A DNA stretch of 64,000 bases from Lachnospiraceae bacterium UBA7086. Lineage in GTDB: Bacteria; Bacillota; Clostridia; Lachnospirales; Lachnospiraceae. The position numbers and the translations under genes are program-made. The notes under the pieces were generated by a model, which saw nothing but the letters and a program-made list of their open reading frames with translations, was not told where the DNA came from and did not search any database. Location: NCBI GenBank assembly GCA_002492525.1, contig DKZA01000016.1, forward strand, positions 27,245 to 91,244, given 5' to 3'. Shown piece by piece: positions 52,063 to 60,803 of the stretch; position 1 is the first letter of the stretch, and each line of letters begins with the position of its first letter.

Positions 52063-53790
52063 ATGAAAACATTGATGCTTGGCAACGAGGCAGTTGCCAG
52101 AGGTCTCTATGAGGCTGGCTGCTGTTTTGTCTCCAGTTATCCGGGAACGCCCAGCACGGAAATTACCGAGTGTGTGGCAAAGTATGAAGAAGTGTACGCG
52201 GAGTGGGCACCCAACGAAAAGGTGGCTCTTGAGGCGGCGCTTGGCGCATCCTTAGCAGGAAAAAGAAGTTTTTGTGCCATGAAACATGTGGGTTTGAATG
52301 TGGCGGCGGATCCGCTTTTTACCATATCTTATACAGGGGTCAATGCCGGGCTTATCATTGGGGTGGCTGATGATGCCGGTATGCACAGTTCTCAGAATGA
52401 ACAGGATTCCAGACATTATGCGCAGGCGGCGAAGATTCCCATGCTGGAGCCTTCCGATTCCGCGGAGGCGCTTCGTTTTGCCAAGCTTGCTTACGAGCTT
52501 TCGGAAAAGTTTGACACGGCGGTTTTGATCAAAATGTGTACTCGTGTCAGTCATTCCCAGAGTGTGGTGGAAACGGGAGAACGAGAGGTTCCTGAGCAAA
52601 AGAAATATGAGAAAAATCCGGGGAAATATATTATGATGCCGGCCAACGCCAAGAAGCGCCATCCGGAAGTGGAGGCGCGCACCCGCGCGCTGACAGACTG
52701 GGCGGAGCAGACAGAGATTAACCGGATTGAGCCGGGACAGGATACTTCCTGCGGCATTATTACGTCTTCTACCTGTTATCAGTATGTAAAGGAGGCTTTT
52801 GGAGATACCTATCCGGTTTTGAAGCTGGGAATGATCTGGCCGATGCCACAGCAGAAGATTAAGGATTTTGCAGCCACTGTGGACAGACTGGTGGTGGTGG
52901 AGGAATTGGACGGCTTTATTGAGACACATTGTAGAAGTCTGGGCCTTTCCGTATCCGGCAAAGATCTGTTTTCCAATATCGGAGAGCTCAGTCAGAATCT
53001 GGTGAAGGAGAAATTAGGCGGTAAGGTACAGACCGGGGCCTGTCTTTCTGAGGAGATTCCGGCAAGACCTCCTGTGATGTGCGCAGGCTGTCCTCATCGC
53101 AGTATTTTCTATGTATTGAAAAAGTTAAATCTTACGGTACTTGGAGATATCGGCTGTTATACATTGGGAGCAGTTCCGCCTCTTGGCGCCATCGATACTA
53201 CGGTGTGTATGGGAGCTTCTGTTTCTGGTCTTCATGGGTTTGTGAAGGCAGGCGGGGAAGAGAAGGAAAGGCAGACGGTAGCTGTTATCGGGGATTCCAC
53301 GTTCATTCACTCCGGCGTTACAGGTCTGATCAATATTGCTTACAATGAGTCGAATTCTACAGTCATTATACTGGATAACTCCATTACCGGTATGACCGGT
53401 CATCAGCAGAATCCTACCACGGGTTATAACCTGAAGGGGGATCCCTGCACGAAGATTGATCTGGAGAGTCTGTGTCATGCCGTTGGAATCAAGCGTGTGA
53501 GTGTGGTAGACCCTTATGATATGGATACCTGTCAGAAGGTAATCCGGGAAGAACTTGCGGTGAAAGAGCCTTCCGTTATCATTTCCCGCCGCCCTTGTGC
53601 ACTGTTAAAATATGTGAAGCATCCCGGACCTATCAGTTCCGACCCGGAGAAGTGTAAGGGATGTAAGGCATGTATGAATATTGGATGTCCTGCCATCAGC
53701 ATGGTGGACGGCAAGGCAAAGATAGATAGCACGCTCTGTGTGGGATGTAACGTCTGTAAACAGCTTTGTAAGTTTGATGCGCTTGGATGA
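52063..53790 (+). CDS. iorA: Indolepyruvate ferredoxin oxidoreductase, alpha subunit
   Basis: A 575-residue TPP enzyme that interconverts aryl pyruvates and aryl-acetyl-CoA with ferredoxin. N-terminal pyrimidine-binding domain (SSYPGTPSTEITE near residue 25), TPP pyrophosphate domain with GDIGCYTLG near 363 and GDSTFIHSG near 407, and a C-terminal ferredoxin domain with two cysteine clusters CKGCKACMNIGC near 530 and CVGCNVCKQLC near 558 for two [4Fe-4S] clusters. The SD GGAGG is strong. iorB follows. Confidence 0.95.
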   Translation: MKTLMLGNEAVARGLYEAGCCFVSSYPGTPSTEITECVAKYEEVYAEWAPNEKVALEAALGASLAGKRSFCAMKHVGLNVAADPLFTISYTGVNAGLIIGVADDAGMHSSQNEQDSRHYAQAAKIPMLEPSDSAEALRFAKLAYELSEKFDTAVLIKMCTRVSHSQSVVETGEREVPEQKKYEKNPGKYIMMPANAKKRHPEVEARTRALTDWAEQTEINRIEPGQDTSCGIITSSTCYQYVKEAFGDTYPVLKLGMIWPMPQQKIKDFAATVDRLVVVEELDGFIETHCRSLGLSVSGKDLFSNIGELSQNLVKEKLGGKVQTGACLSEEIPARPPVMCAGCPHRSIFYVLKKLNLTVLGDIGCYTLGAVPPLGAIDTTVCMGASVSGLHGFVKAGGEEKERQTVAVIGDSTFIHSGVTGLINIAYNESNSTVIILDNSITGMTGHQQNPTTGYNLKGDPCTKIDLESLCHAVGIKRVSVVDPYDMDTCQKVIREELAVKEPSVIISRRPCALLKYVKHPGPISSDPEKCKGCKACMNIGCPAISMVDGKAKIDSTLCVGCNVCKQLCKFDALG

Positions 53791-53809
53791 GAGAGGAATG
53801 AGGGTAAAT

Positions 53810-54382
53810 ATGGAAACGAAAAACATTATGATCGTAGGCGTGGGCGGACAAGGCACCCTGCTTGCAAGTAAGCTTTTAGGACGTCTGCTCCTTGGAAAAG
53901 GATATGATGTAAAGGTCAGCGAAGTACATGGCATGAGCCAGCGCGGTGGAAGCGTTGTTACTTATGTACGCTGGGGAGACAGGGTATGTTCTCCCATTAT
54001 AGATAAGGGACAGGCGGATTGTGTTCTTTCCTTTGAATTGTTGGAAGCGGCCCGTTATACGGAATATGTAAAACCGGGCGGCAGGATTATCGTCAACAGT
54101 CAACAGATCAATCCCATGCCTGTGGTTGCAGGTATGGCATCTTATCCGGAGAATCTGGAGGAGAAGATGGCGGATCTTGGTATCCATGTGGATGCTTTTG
54201 ATGCACTGACTCTGGCAGAAGCAGCCGGAAGCAGTAAAGCAGTAAATCTGGTTCTTATGGGCAGACTGTCCAAACATTTTGAATTTACCACCGAGGAATG
54301 GATGGACGCTATCGAGCATAGTGTGCCGCCTAAATTCCTGGAGCTGAATAAGAAAGCTTTTGCTCTGGGACAAAGCGCATGA
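53810..54382 (+). CDS. iorB: Indolepyruvate ferredoxin oxidoreductase, beta subunit
   Basis: A 190-residue IorB. The Rossmann-like start IMIVGVGGQGTLLASKLLG and SEVHGMSQRGGSV near residue 42 are diagnostic of the gamma-domain in 2-oxoacid:ferredoxin oxidoreductases. ATG 53810 with GAGGG 5 nt upstream is taken; ATG 53798 is an alternative, and earlier in-frame starts overlap iorA and are rejected. The pair acts on indole-, phenyl- or hydroxyphenylpyruvate. Confidence 0.94.
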   Translation: METKNIMIVGVGGQGTLLASKLLGRLLLGKGYDVKVSEVHGMSQRGGSVVTYVRWGDRVCSPIIDKGQADCVLSFELLEAARYTEYVKPGGRIIVNSQQINPMPVVAGMASYPENLEEKMADLGIHVDAFDALTLAEAAGSSKAVNLVLMGRLSKHFEFTTEEWMDAIEHSVPPKFLELNKKAFALGQSA

Positions 54383-54454
54383 CATAATGATGACGGCATT
54401 AGACAGCGTTTTAAAAGTCAGTGAAAAGAGAACAAAATTGGGAGGTTAAAGAAT

Positions 54455-55753
54455 ATGGAACGGTATTACCAACAAGAAATTGAGACTGCCAGCCGAGAGC
54501 AGATCCTGGCATGGCAGAATGAACGCCTGGTAAAACAGGTGCGTCATGTGTGGGACAATGTACCTTACTACCGTGCAAAGATGGAGGAAAAAGGAGTTAC
54601 GCCTGAGGATATCCAGAGCGTGGAAGATCTGCACAAACTGCCCTTTTTGTCAAAGGACGATCTGCGGGAGGCTTATCCGTATGGACTTCTGGCAACCCCT
54701 CTTAAGAATTGCGTCCGCATCCAGTCAACATCCGGCACTACCGGACGCAGAGTAGTGGCTTTTTATACCCAGCACGATATAGACTTGTGGGAGGATTGTT
54801 GTGCCCGTGCTATTGTGGCGGCAGGCGGTACCGATGAAGATGTCTGCCATGTCTGCTATGGCTATGGCCTTTTTACCGGCGGCCCCGGACTAAACGGAGG
54901 AAGCCACAAGGTGGGCTGTCTGACACTTCCTATGTCGTCCGGCAATACGGATCGTCAGTTGCAGTTCATGGTAGATCTGGAGGCTACGATTCTCTGCTGT
55001 ACGCCTTCTTATGCGGCTTTTCTGGCGGAGAGTATCCACGAGCGGGGATTGCGGGATAAGATTAAACTAAAAGCCGGTATCTTCGGTGCAGAGGCATGGA
55101 GTGAGGAAATGCGGCAGGATATCCAGAATAAGCTAGGTATTAAGGCGTATGATATTTATGGACTTACGGAGACCAGCGGACCAGGTGTTGCCTTTGAGTG
55201 CAGTGCACAGACAGGTATGCATATCAATGAGGATCACTTTATTGCGGAGATTATTGATCCGGATACGGGAGAAGTACTTCCGGAAGGCAGTAAGGGTGAA
55301 CTGGTATTTACGGCCATCACCAAAGAAGCATTTCCGCTTCTTCGTTACCGTACCAGAGATATCTGCATCCTTACCAGAGAGAAGTGTTCCTGTGGCCGTA
55401 CCCATGTGAAGATGAGTAAACCTATGGGCAGAAGTGATGATATGCTGATTGTCAAGGGTGTCAACGTATTCCCGTCCCAGATTGAGACGGTACTCTTAGA
55501 GCAGGGATATCCGGCTAACTATCAGATTATCGTGGATCGTGTCAATAATTCCGATACCATTGAGGTAATGGTGGAAATGACACCGGAGAACTTTTCTGAT
55601 AATCTGGGTAAGATTACGGAGATGGAGAAAGGGCTGGTGTCGGCGCTCAAGGCAATGTTGGGAATCTATGCCAAGGTGCGTCTGGTGGCACCCAAGTCCA
55701 TTACAAGAAGTGAAGGCAAGGCAGTGCGTGTTATCGATAAACGTAAAATCTAA
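54455..55753 (+). CDS. paaK: Phenylacetate-CoA ligase
   Basis: A 432-residue AMP-forming ligase of the PaaK group, shorter than classical ANL ligases as is typical. STSGTTGRRVVAFYT near residue 91, IYGLTETSGPG near 234, LRYRTRDICIL near 295 and the C-terminal RSEGKAVRVIDKR. It converts aryl acetates to CoA esters. Following iorAB, it either feeds arylacetyl-CoA to IOR for reductive carboxylation to aryl pyruvate or, in reverse, captures energy from its oxidation. SD GGGAGG. Confidence 0.93.
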   Translation: MERYYQQEIETASREQILAWQNERLVKQVRHVWDNVPYYRAKMEEKGVTPEDIQSVEDLHKLPFLSKDDLREAYPYGLLATPLKNCVRIQSTSGTTGRRVVAFYTQHDIDLWEDCCARAIVAAGGTDEDVCHVCYGYGLFTGGPGLNGGSHKVGCLTLPMSSGNTDRQLQFMVDLEATILCCTPSYAAFLAESIHERGLRDKIKLKAGIFGAEAWSEEMRQDIQNKLGIKAYDIYGLTETSGPGVAFECSAQTGMHINEDHFIAEIIDPDTGEVLPEGSKGELVFTAITKEAFPLLRYRTRDICILTREKCSCGRTHVKMSKPMGRSDDMLIVKGVNVFPSQIETVLLEQGYPANYQIIVDRVNNSDTIEVMVEMTPENFSDNLGKITEMEKGLVSALKAMLGIYAKVRLVAPKSITRSEGKAVRVIDKRKI

Positions 55754-55763
55754 CATTTCATAT

Positions 55764-55791
55764 GGGGAATGATTCCCAAAGGACATTCCCC
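55764..55791 (+). other. Hairpin between paaK and the ACT gene
   Basis: GGGGAATG/CATTCCCC (55764-55771/55784-55791), an 8-bp stem with a 12-nt loop and no T run. It may stabilise or process the mRNA. Confidence 0.5.
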
Positions 55792-55817
55792 GGATTAAAA
55801 TCAGAGAGGAGAACAAC

Positions 55818-56249
55818 ATGACAATACCTCAGATTTCTGTATTTCTTGAAAATAAAGCGGGGCAGCTTGCGGATATTACCGATATTCTTTCTAAGAATCA
55901 GGTGAATATGCGGGCAATCAATATTGCAGAGACGGCAGATTATGGCGTTTTGCGGCTTATCGTGGATGATGCGTCAAAGGCTTCTTCCATTCTTTTGGAG
56001 CAGGGCTTTATTCTGACCATGACACCCGTTGTGGGTGTGGCGGTTCCGGATACACCGGGCGGCTTAAGTAAGGTGTTAGGCTTGATTTCCAATGTCGGAA
56101 TCGATGTGGAGTACATGTATTCTGTTTTCGGACAGAAGGACGGGCAGGCATGCATGATTTTCCGAGTGGCAGATGCAGAGGAGCTGACAACAGTTCTGGA
56201 AAAGAGCGGAATCGACACGATTACGGGAGAAAATCTGGGTCTTCATTAA
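55818..56249 (+). CDS. Tandem ACT-domain protein
   Basis: A 143-residue protein with two ACT domains (about residues 3-68 and 72-140; VFLENKAGQLADITDIL and DTPGGLSKVLGLISNVG mark their starts). Stand-alone tandem ACT proteins follow paaK in many anaerobes and are thought to sense amino acids, here probably Phe, Tyr or Trp. No catalytic domain. It ends the cluster, just before the tyrS leader. SD GAGAGGAG. Confidence 0.9.
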   Translation: MTIPQISVFLENKAGQLADITDILSKNQVNMRAINIAETADYGVLRLIVDDASKASSILLEQGFILTMTPVVGVAVPDTPGGLSKVLGLISNVGIDVEYMYSVFGQKDGQACMIFRVADAEELTTVLEKSGIDTITGENLGLH

Positions 56250-56256
56250 AAAACAG

Positions 56257-56285
56257 TTGACAAACAGATGAATTTCCTATACATT
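56257..56285 (+). promoter_or_regulatory. Promoter of the tyrS transcript
   Basis: TTGACA (56257-56262) followed 17 bp later by TACATT (56280-56285), or TATACA at 56278 with 15 bp. It begins 8 nt after the ACT gene and precedes the T-box. Confidence 0.62.
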
Positions 56286-56549
56286 TATAGGCAGTAAAAG
56301 CACATAAATATCATATGACAGGCGTTGAAGAGAACAAGTAGTGAATCAGGAAACGGACAGAAAGCAGCCGGCAGATGAGAGGCGCGCGGGAACTTTTTCA
56401 TGAATACATCTCGGAGCTTCATGGCAGAATAGAGTGGGTGCGGTGAGAAGATATTTAGATAAACATTGCCCGTCTTAGTAGGTCATGACGGAGAAGGATG
56501 CACGTTATAGCAGGAAAGTATCATCATAAATCAGGAAAATTTTCGGTTA

Positions 56550-56580
56550 TATCCGAGGCCGCGAAGCAAATTTACTTTTT
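56550..56580. repeat. Copy 4 of the dispersed repeat, inside the T-box leader
   Basis: Reverse-complement match at 30 of 31 bases to 45109-45139; ends in a run of T. It falls in the variable linker of the leader RNA. Confidence 0.85.
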
Positions 56581-56646
56581 TATGGTTGTACTTGATGAGG
56601 CAGACAATGTGAGTTGTCTGTGAAATTAGGTGGTAACACGAGTTTA

Positions 56647-56679
56647 ACCCTCGTCCTGATAGCAGGACGGGGGTTTGTT
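56647..56679 (+). terminator. T-box terminator of tyrS
   Basis: A 12-bp stem (56647-56658/56663-56674) with ATAG loop, then TTTGTT. Its left half overlaps the antiterminator partner. Confidence 0.85.
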
Positions 56680-56737
56680 GTGCGTATAAGTATCTCGAAT
56701 CTGCTTATTCGTATGATGAAGAAAGGAAGGATAAAAC

Positions 56738-57961
56738 ATGGGAATTTATGAAGAATTACAGGCAAGAGGGCTTCTTGCACAGCTGACGGATGCCGATCAG
56801 ATCCGGGATCTGATCAATAACGGGAAGGCTACCTTTTATATTGGATTTGATCCTACGGCAGACAGCCTGCATGTGGGGCATTTTATGGCATTGTGTCTGA
56901 TGAAACGGCTGCAGGAGGCCGGTAACAAACCGATTGCGTTAATCGGCGGCGGTACGGCGATGATCGGGGATCCTTCCGGTCGGACAGATATGCGTTCCAT
57001 GATGACGAAGGAAACTATTGAGCACAATTGTGAGTGCTTTAAGAAACAGATGAGCCGTTTTATTGATTTCTCAGAAGGGCGCGCTCTTATGGTTAATAAT
57101 GCGGACTGGTTGTTAGATTTAAATTATGTGGAATTTATCAGGGAAGTGGGTGCGTGCTTCAGCGTGAACAATATGCTGCGGGCGGAGTGTTATAAACAGA
57201 GAATGGAGAAGGGCTTAAGTTTTCTGGAATTTAACTATATGATTATGCAGAGTTATGATTTCCTGGAACTGTATAAGAGATACGGCTGTAATATGCAGTT
57301 TGGCGGAGATGATCAGTGGAGCAATATGCTGGGTGGTACGGATCTGATCCGGCGTAAGCTGAGCAAAGACGCTTATGCCATGACCATCACGCTTCTCATG
57401 AATTCAGAGGGAAAGAAGATGGGCAAGACCCAGAAGGGGGCCGTATGGCTGGATCCGAATAAGACCACGCCTTTTGAGTTTTATCAATACTGGCGTAATG
57501 TGGATGATGCCGATGTATTGAAATGTATGCGGATGTTGACCTTCCTGCCATTGGAGCAGATTGATGAGATGGACAGCTGGGAGGGAAGTAAGTTGAACGA
57601 GGCCAAGGAGATTCTGGCTTATGAACTGACGAATCTGGTACATGGCGAAGAAGAGGCACAGAAAGCCAAAGAGGCATCGAGAGCACTCTTTGCGGGCGGC
57701 GGAAGCCTGGAAAATATGCCCACAGTAACACTTACGGATGCAGATTTCAAGGATGGAGTCATTGATATTCTGGGAATCCTTGTGGCGGCCGGATTGGCGG
57801 CGTCCCGTTCGGAAGCCCGCCGGGCGGTGGAACAGGGCGGCGTATCCGTAAAGGGAGAAAAAGTCAGCGATGTTAAGACGACCTATACAGGCGAAGATAT
57901 TGCGGCGGAAGAATTTATTGTGAAAAAGGGTAAGAAAAGCTTTAAAAAGATTCTGGTATAA
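56738..57961 (+). CDS. tyrS: Tyrosyl-tRNA synthetase
   Basis: A 407-residue class I synthetase. HIGH-type motif HVGH near residue 45, tyrosine pocket YNYM-like FNYMIMQSYDF near 166, QFGGDDQWSN near 187, KMSKS-type KMGKT near 226, and a C-terminal S4 RNA-binding domain (about 345-405, EARRAVEQGGVSVKGEKV). The T-box leader with a TAC specifier agrees with the substrate. SD AAGGAAGGA. Confidence 0.97.
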   Translation: MGIYEELQARGLLAQLTDADQIRDLINNGKATFYIGFDPTADSLHVGHFMALCLMKRLQEAGNKPIALIGGGTAMIGDPSGRTDMRSMMTKETIEHNCECFKKQMSRFIDFSEGRALMVNNADWLLDLNYVEFIREVGACFSVNNMLRAECYKQRMEKGLSFLEFNYMIMQSYDFLELYKRYGCNMQFGGDDQWSNMLGGTDLIRRKLSKDAYAMTITLLMNSEGKKMGKTQKGAVWLDPNKTTPFEFYQYWRNVDDADVLKCMRMLTFLPLEQIDEMDSWEGSKLNEAKEILAYELTNLVHGEEEAQKAKEASRALFAGGGSLENMPTVTLTDADFKDGVIDILGILVAAGLAASRSEARRAVEQGGVSVKGEKVSDVKTTYTGEDIAAEEFIVKKGKKSFKKILV

Positions 57962-57996
57962 AAGAGAAAAAAGAGAAAGTGTGGAGAGATATTGCT

Positions 57997-58980
57997 ATGG
58001 AAAAGAGAGCAAAAGGAAGAACATTGATGTCGTATGCCCCGGATATTAAGGTGGTGGACTGTACGTTGCGGGATGGCGGACTTGTGAATGATTTCTTTTT
58101 TACGGATGAATTTGTGAAGGCGTTATATCAGGCTAATATCAAGGCAGGCGTAGACTATATGGAGTTCGGCTATAAAGCGTCCAAAGAGATGTTTGACGTG
58201 AACAAATTCGGTAAGTGGAAGTTCTGCGATGATAAGGACATCCGCGCCGTGGTCGGGGATAATAAGACGGATATGAAGATTGCGGTGATGGCTGATGTGG
58301 GACGGTGTGATTTCAAGAAAGATATTCTGAATAAGAAGGACAGTCCGGTAGATCTGGTGCGTGTGGCCACTTATATCAATACCATACCGGCAGCCATTGA
58401 GATGATTGAAGACTGTACCAGGAAAGGCTATGAGACTACGGTTAATATCATGGCAATCTCCAAATCAAATGAAACCGATCTGGATGCGGCTCTGGAACTG
58501 CTCGGACAAAGCAGCGTGGGCACAATCTATCTGGTGGACAGCTATGGTTCGCTGTATCCGGAGCAGGCGAGACGTCTGGCGGATAAATACCTGGAGGCGG
58601 CAGCCAAATATAATAAAAAGGTTGGCATCCATGCCCATAACAATCAGCAGCTTGCCTTTGCCAATACGGCAGAAGTGATTATTATGGGAGTCAGTTATCT
58701 GGATGCGACGGTAAGCGGTATGGGACGCGGCTGCGGCAATTGTCCCAGCGAACTGTTATTGGGATTTTTAAAGAATCCAAAATATAATATCAATCCGATT
58801 CTGAACTTCGTGGAGAAGCAGATTGTTCCTTTAAGAGAGTCCGGTGTGACATGGGGATATGATGTGCCCTATCTTCTGACAGGGATATTAAATCAGCACC
58901 CGAAATCTGCCATTCAGTTCATGAAGGAAGGACGGAAGGATTACTACGAGTTTTATCTGGAACTTCTGGAGAATTTCTAA
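57997..58980 (+). CDS. HMGL/DRE-TIM aldolase-type protein
   Basis: A 327-residue TIM-barrel protein of the HMG-CoA lyase / 4-hydroxy-2-oxovalerate aldolase superfamily. KVVDCTLRDGG near residue 20 carries the metal Asp and catalytic Arg; IHAHNNQQLAFAN near 215 has the His-x-His metal ligands; GMGRGCGNCPSELL near 244 is the C-terminal signature. ATG 58027 with AAGGAAGA 6 nt upstream is an alternative start. No dehydrogenase partner (MhpF) is adjacent, so the product is uncertain. It follows tyrS by 35 nt. Confidence 0.8.
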   Translation: MEKRAKGRTLMSYAPDIKVVDCTLRDGGLVNDFFFTDEFVKALYQANIKAGVDYMEFGYKASKEMFDVNKFGKWKFCDDKDIRAVVGDNKTDMKIAVMADVGRCDFKKDILNKKDSPVDLVRVATYINTIPAAIEMIEDCTRKGYETTVNIMAISKSNETDLDAALELLGQSSVGTIYLVDSYGSLYPEQARRLADKYLEAAAKYNKKVGIHAHNNQQLAFANTAEVIIMGVSYLDATVSGMGRGCGNCPSELLLGFLKNPKYNINPILNFVEKQIVPLRESGVTWGYDVPYLLTGILNQHPKSAIQFMKEGRKDYYEFYLELLENF

Positions 58981-59004
58981 GCGGATAAGGAGCCGCTCGT
59001 ACAG

Positions 59005-60708
59005 ATGAAAAACAAGAAAGACTGGGATATGGAGTTTATTGACCTGGATGACGATTCGGATGATTATGAGGAAGAGGTCTCCGAAGATGAGGATGCATAT
59101 GACGAGGATGCATATGATGACGATGCATATGAAGATGATGATTTTGATTCGTATGAATCGGAATCTGACTGGGAAAGTCATGTTTCCCTGAAACTGCTGA
59201 TAATATCAATAACGGTAGTTATTATAATTGCTGTTATTGCTGTGCTGTTTCTTTTTCGGAATGATCGCGGGGATGAGCAGGAGGATGTTTTGCCGGTCAT
59301 GGAAGAAGTGTCTGGCGGTAACGGCGAAGAGACGCAGATATCGGATCTGACGACTCAGACAGGGCAGGAATTGCCGGATCCGGATAAGAAAGCGGCAGAG
59401 GAAACAGAAGTACCGCAGCCGGAGGCGGAAGACCCCCAGGCAGAAAACATGAGTACAGAACAGGGCACCGAGGTAGATGTGACCGGGTTGCTTTCATCCG
59501 GAGCCGTAGCGGAGACAGAGGATATGACGCTTGGCATTGATGTGGCCAGGTATCAGGGCACCATAGACTGGGAGCAGGTGGCTGCCGCAGGAATTGAGTT
59601 TGTCATGGTACGTGTGGGATATCGAACAGACAGCACAAGGGAAATCTGCGCGGATACCAATGCCAGATATAACATGCAGGAGGCCCAGAAAAACGGCATT
59701 AAGGTAGGAGCTTACTTTTTCTCTACCGCGGTGAGTACACAGGAGGCTGTGGAAGAGGCTGACTGGGTGGCGGATTATATTTCGCAGTATCAGATTACTT
59801 ATCCTGTGGTGTATGACTGCGAAGGGTTTGACAGGCCGGAAAGCGCTCAGTATGCGCTCACCAAAACCGAACGTACGGACATAGCGATTGCTTTTCTGGA
59901 ACAGATTTACAGTCGGGGCTATACGCCTATGTTCTACGCTTCCATGGGAGAACTTACCGGGGAAGCGAAGTGGGAAACATCCAGAATTGAGAAATCGTAT
60001 AAAATCTGGGTATCACAATATCCGGCGGAGCCATATCCGCAGACAGCGAAATCTTCCTATGGAGGAAGCCATGCCATGTGGCAGTATACGAACCGGGGTA
60101 CTGTGGCCGGGATTGATAAACCGGTGGATGTGAATATTGCCTATTTCGGGTATGAGGGAACGGCGGATGCCATAAGCGAGGAACCGCCGGAGGAAGTACA
60201 GGCAGATGCGGAAGCATTGATGAATTTCACGGAGGTAAAGGAGGAAGTAACAGCCAAAGATGCTACCAATCTGCGTAATATACCAAGCCAGGGGAGTGAC
60301 AGTACGGTGGTGTATACGTTGCAAAACGGGGAGACTCTCACACGAACCGGTGTCAGCGACAGCGGCTGGTCAAGACTTGATTATAATGGACAGACAGTTT
60401 ATGCTGTGTCCAGTTACCTGACTGCAGATTTATCTTTCCAGACACCACAGCCGGAGGCACAAGAAGGAGCAGGCAGTGGAGATGGATTAAAGACCAGGTT
60501 TGCGGACAGAAATGAACAGGTGACGGCTAAGATAGAGGTGAATCTGCGTACTTTGCCCAGTGTGACCAATCCGGATGCTACGGTGGCGGCAGTTCTGCAC
60601 AATGGTGAATACGTGACCAGAACGGGTATCAATGAAGATTACGGATGGTCGAGGGTAGATTATAATGGACAGACTTTGTACTGTATCAGCAGTTATCTGA
60701 TGCAGTGA
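59005..60708 (+). CDS. Membrane-anchored GH25 protein with acidic tail and two SH3 domains
   Basis: A 567-residue type II membrane protein. The cytoplasmic N-terminus (residues 1-60) is extremely acidic with three DEDAY-type repeats; one transmembrane helix lies at about 68-90. A low-complexity E/P/Q linker (95-165) leads to a GH25 muramidase domain (about 175-385; GIDVARYQG near 177, YPVVYDCEGF near 267). Two bacterial SH3 domains follow (about 410-475 and 505-567), each with a NLRxxPS motif, probably binding wall. It would act outside the membrane. The acidic tail could bind a basic partner or metal. Confidence 0.88.
   Translation: MKNKKDWDMEFIDLDDDSDDYEEEVSEDEDAYDEDAYDDDAYEDDDFDSYESESDWESHVSLKLLIISITVVIIIAVIAVLFLFRNDRGDEQEDVLPVMEEVSGGNGEETQISDLTTQTGQELPDPDKKAAEETEVPQPEAEDPQAENMSTEQGTEVDVTGLLSSGAVAETEDMTLGIDVARYQGTIDWEQVAAAGIEFVMVRVGYRTDSTREICADTNARYNMQEAQKNGIKVGAYFFSTAVSTQEAVEEADWVADYISQYQITYPVVYDCEGFDRPESAQYALTKTERTDIAIAFLEQIYSRGYTPMFYASMGELTGEAKWETSRIEKSYKIWVSQYPAEPYPQTAKSSYGGSHAMWQYTNRGTVAGIDKPVDVNIAYFGYEGTADAISEEPPEEVQADAEALMNFTEVKEEVTAKDATNLRNIPSQGSDSTVVYTLQNGETLTRTGVSDSGWSRLDYNGQTVYAVSSYLTADLSFQTPQPEAQEGAGSGDGLKTRFADRNEQVTAKIEVNLRTLPSVTNPDATVAAVLHNGEYVTRTGINEDYGWSRVDYNGQTLYCISSYLMQ
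59086..59130 (+). repeat. Three 15-bp tandem repeats in the GH25/SH3 gene
   Basis: GAYGANGATGCATAT repeated three times in frame, each encoding D(E/D)DAY. The copies differ only at third positions and one codon, so they could expand or contract by slippage without a frameshift. Confidence 0.85.
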
Positions 60709-60803
60709 GGATAGATATTTCCGAATCCTGCGGCATAGTATACAATAGATTGCATAAAACGAAAAATGGAACAGCCTGTTGGGAACAGGCAAGGAGGATT
60801 CCT

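Larger units (their letters stand above)
56290..56680 (+). promoter_or_regulatory. Tyrosine-specific T-box leader of tyrS
   Basis: A ~390-nt leader. Stem I begins near GAAGAGAACAAGTA (about 56326); the probable specifier is TAC (Tyr) at 56405-56407, followed by A, as in known T-boxes. The T-box core is AGGTGGTAACACG (56628-56640), with a noncanonical AACA where many have NACC. The terminator follows. Uncharged tRNA(Tyr) should stabilise the antiterminator and allow tyrS expression. A 31-nt dispersed repeat is inserted at 56550-56580 between the stem I region and the antiterminator. Confidence 0.82.

Noticed and set aside
53738..53809. Longer IorB start overlapping iorA, or an iorA-iorB fusion
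   Set aside because: The frame upstream of 53798 lies in the coding sequence of the IorA ferredoxin domain and has no family similarity; SD supports 53810.
59086..59130. Short tandem repeats as a CRISPR array
   Set aside because: Units are contiguous 15-mers in frame within a gene, with no spacers and no cas genes.
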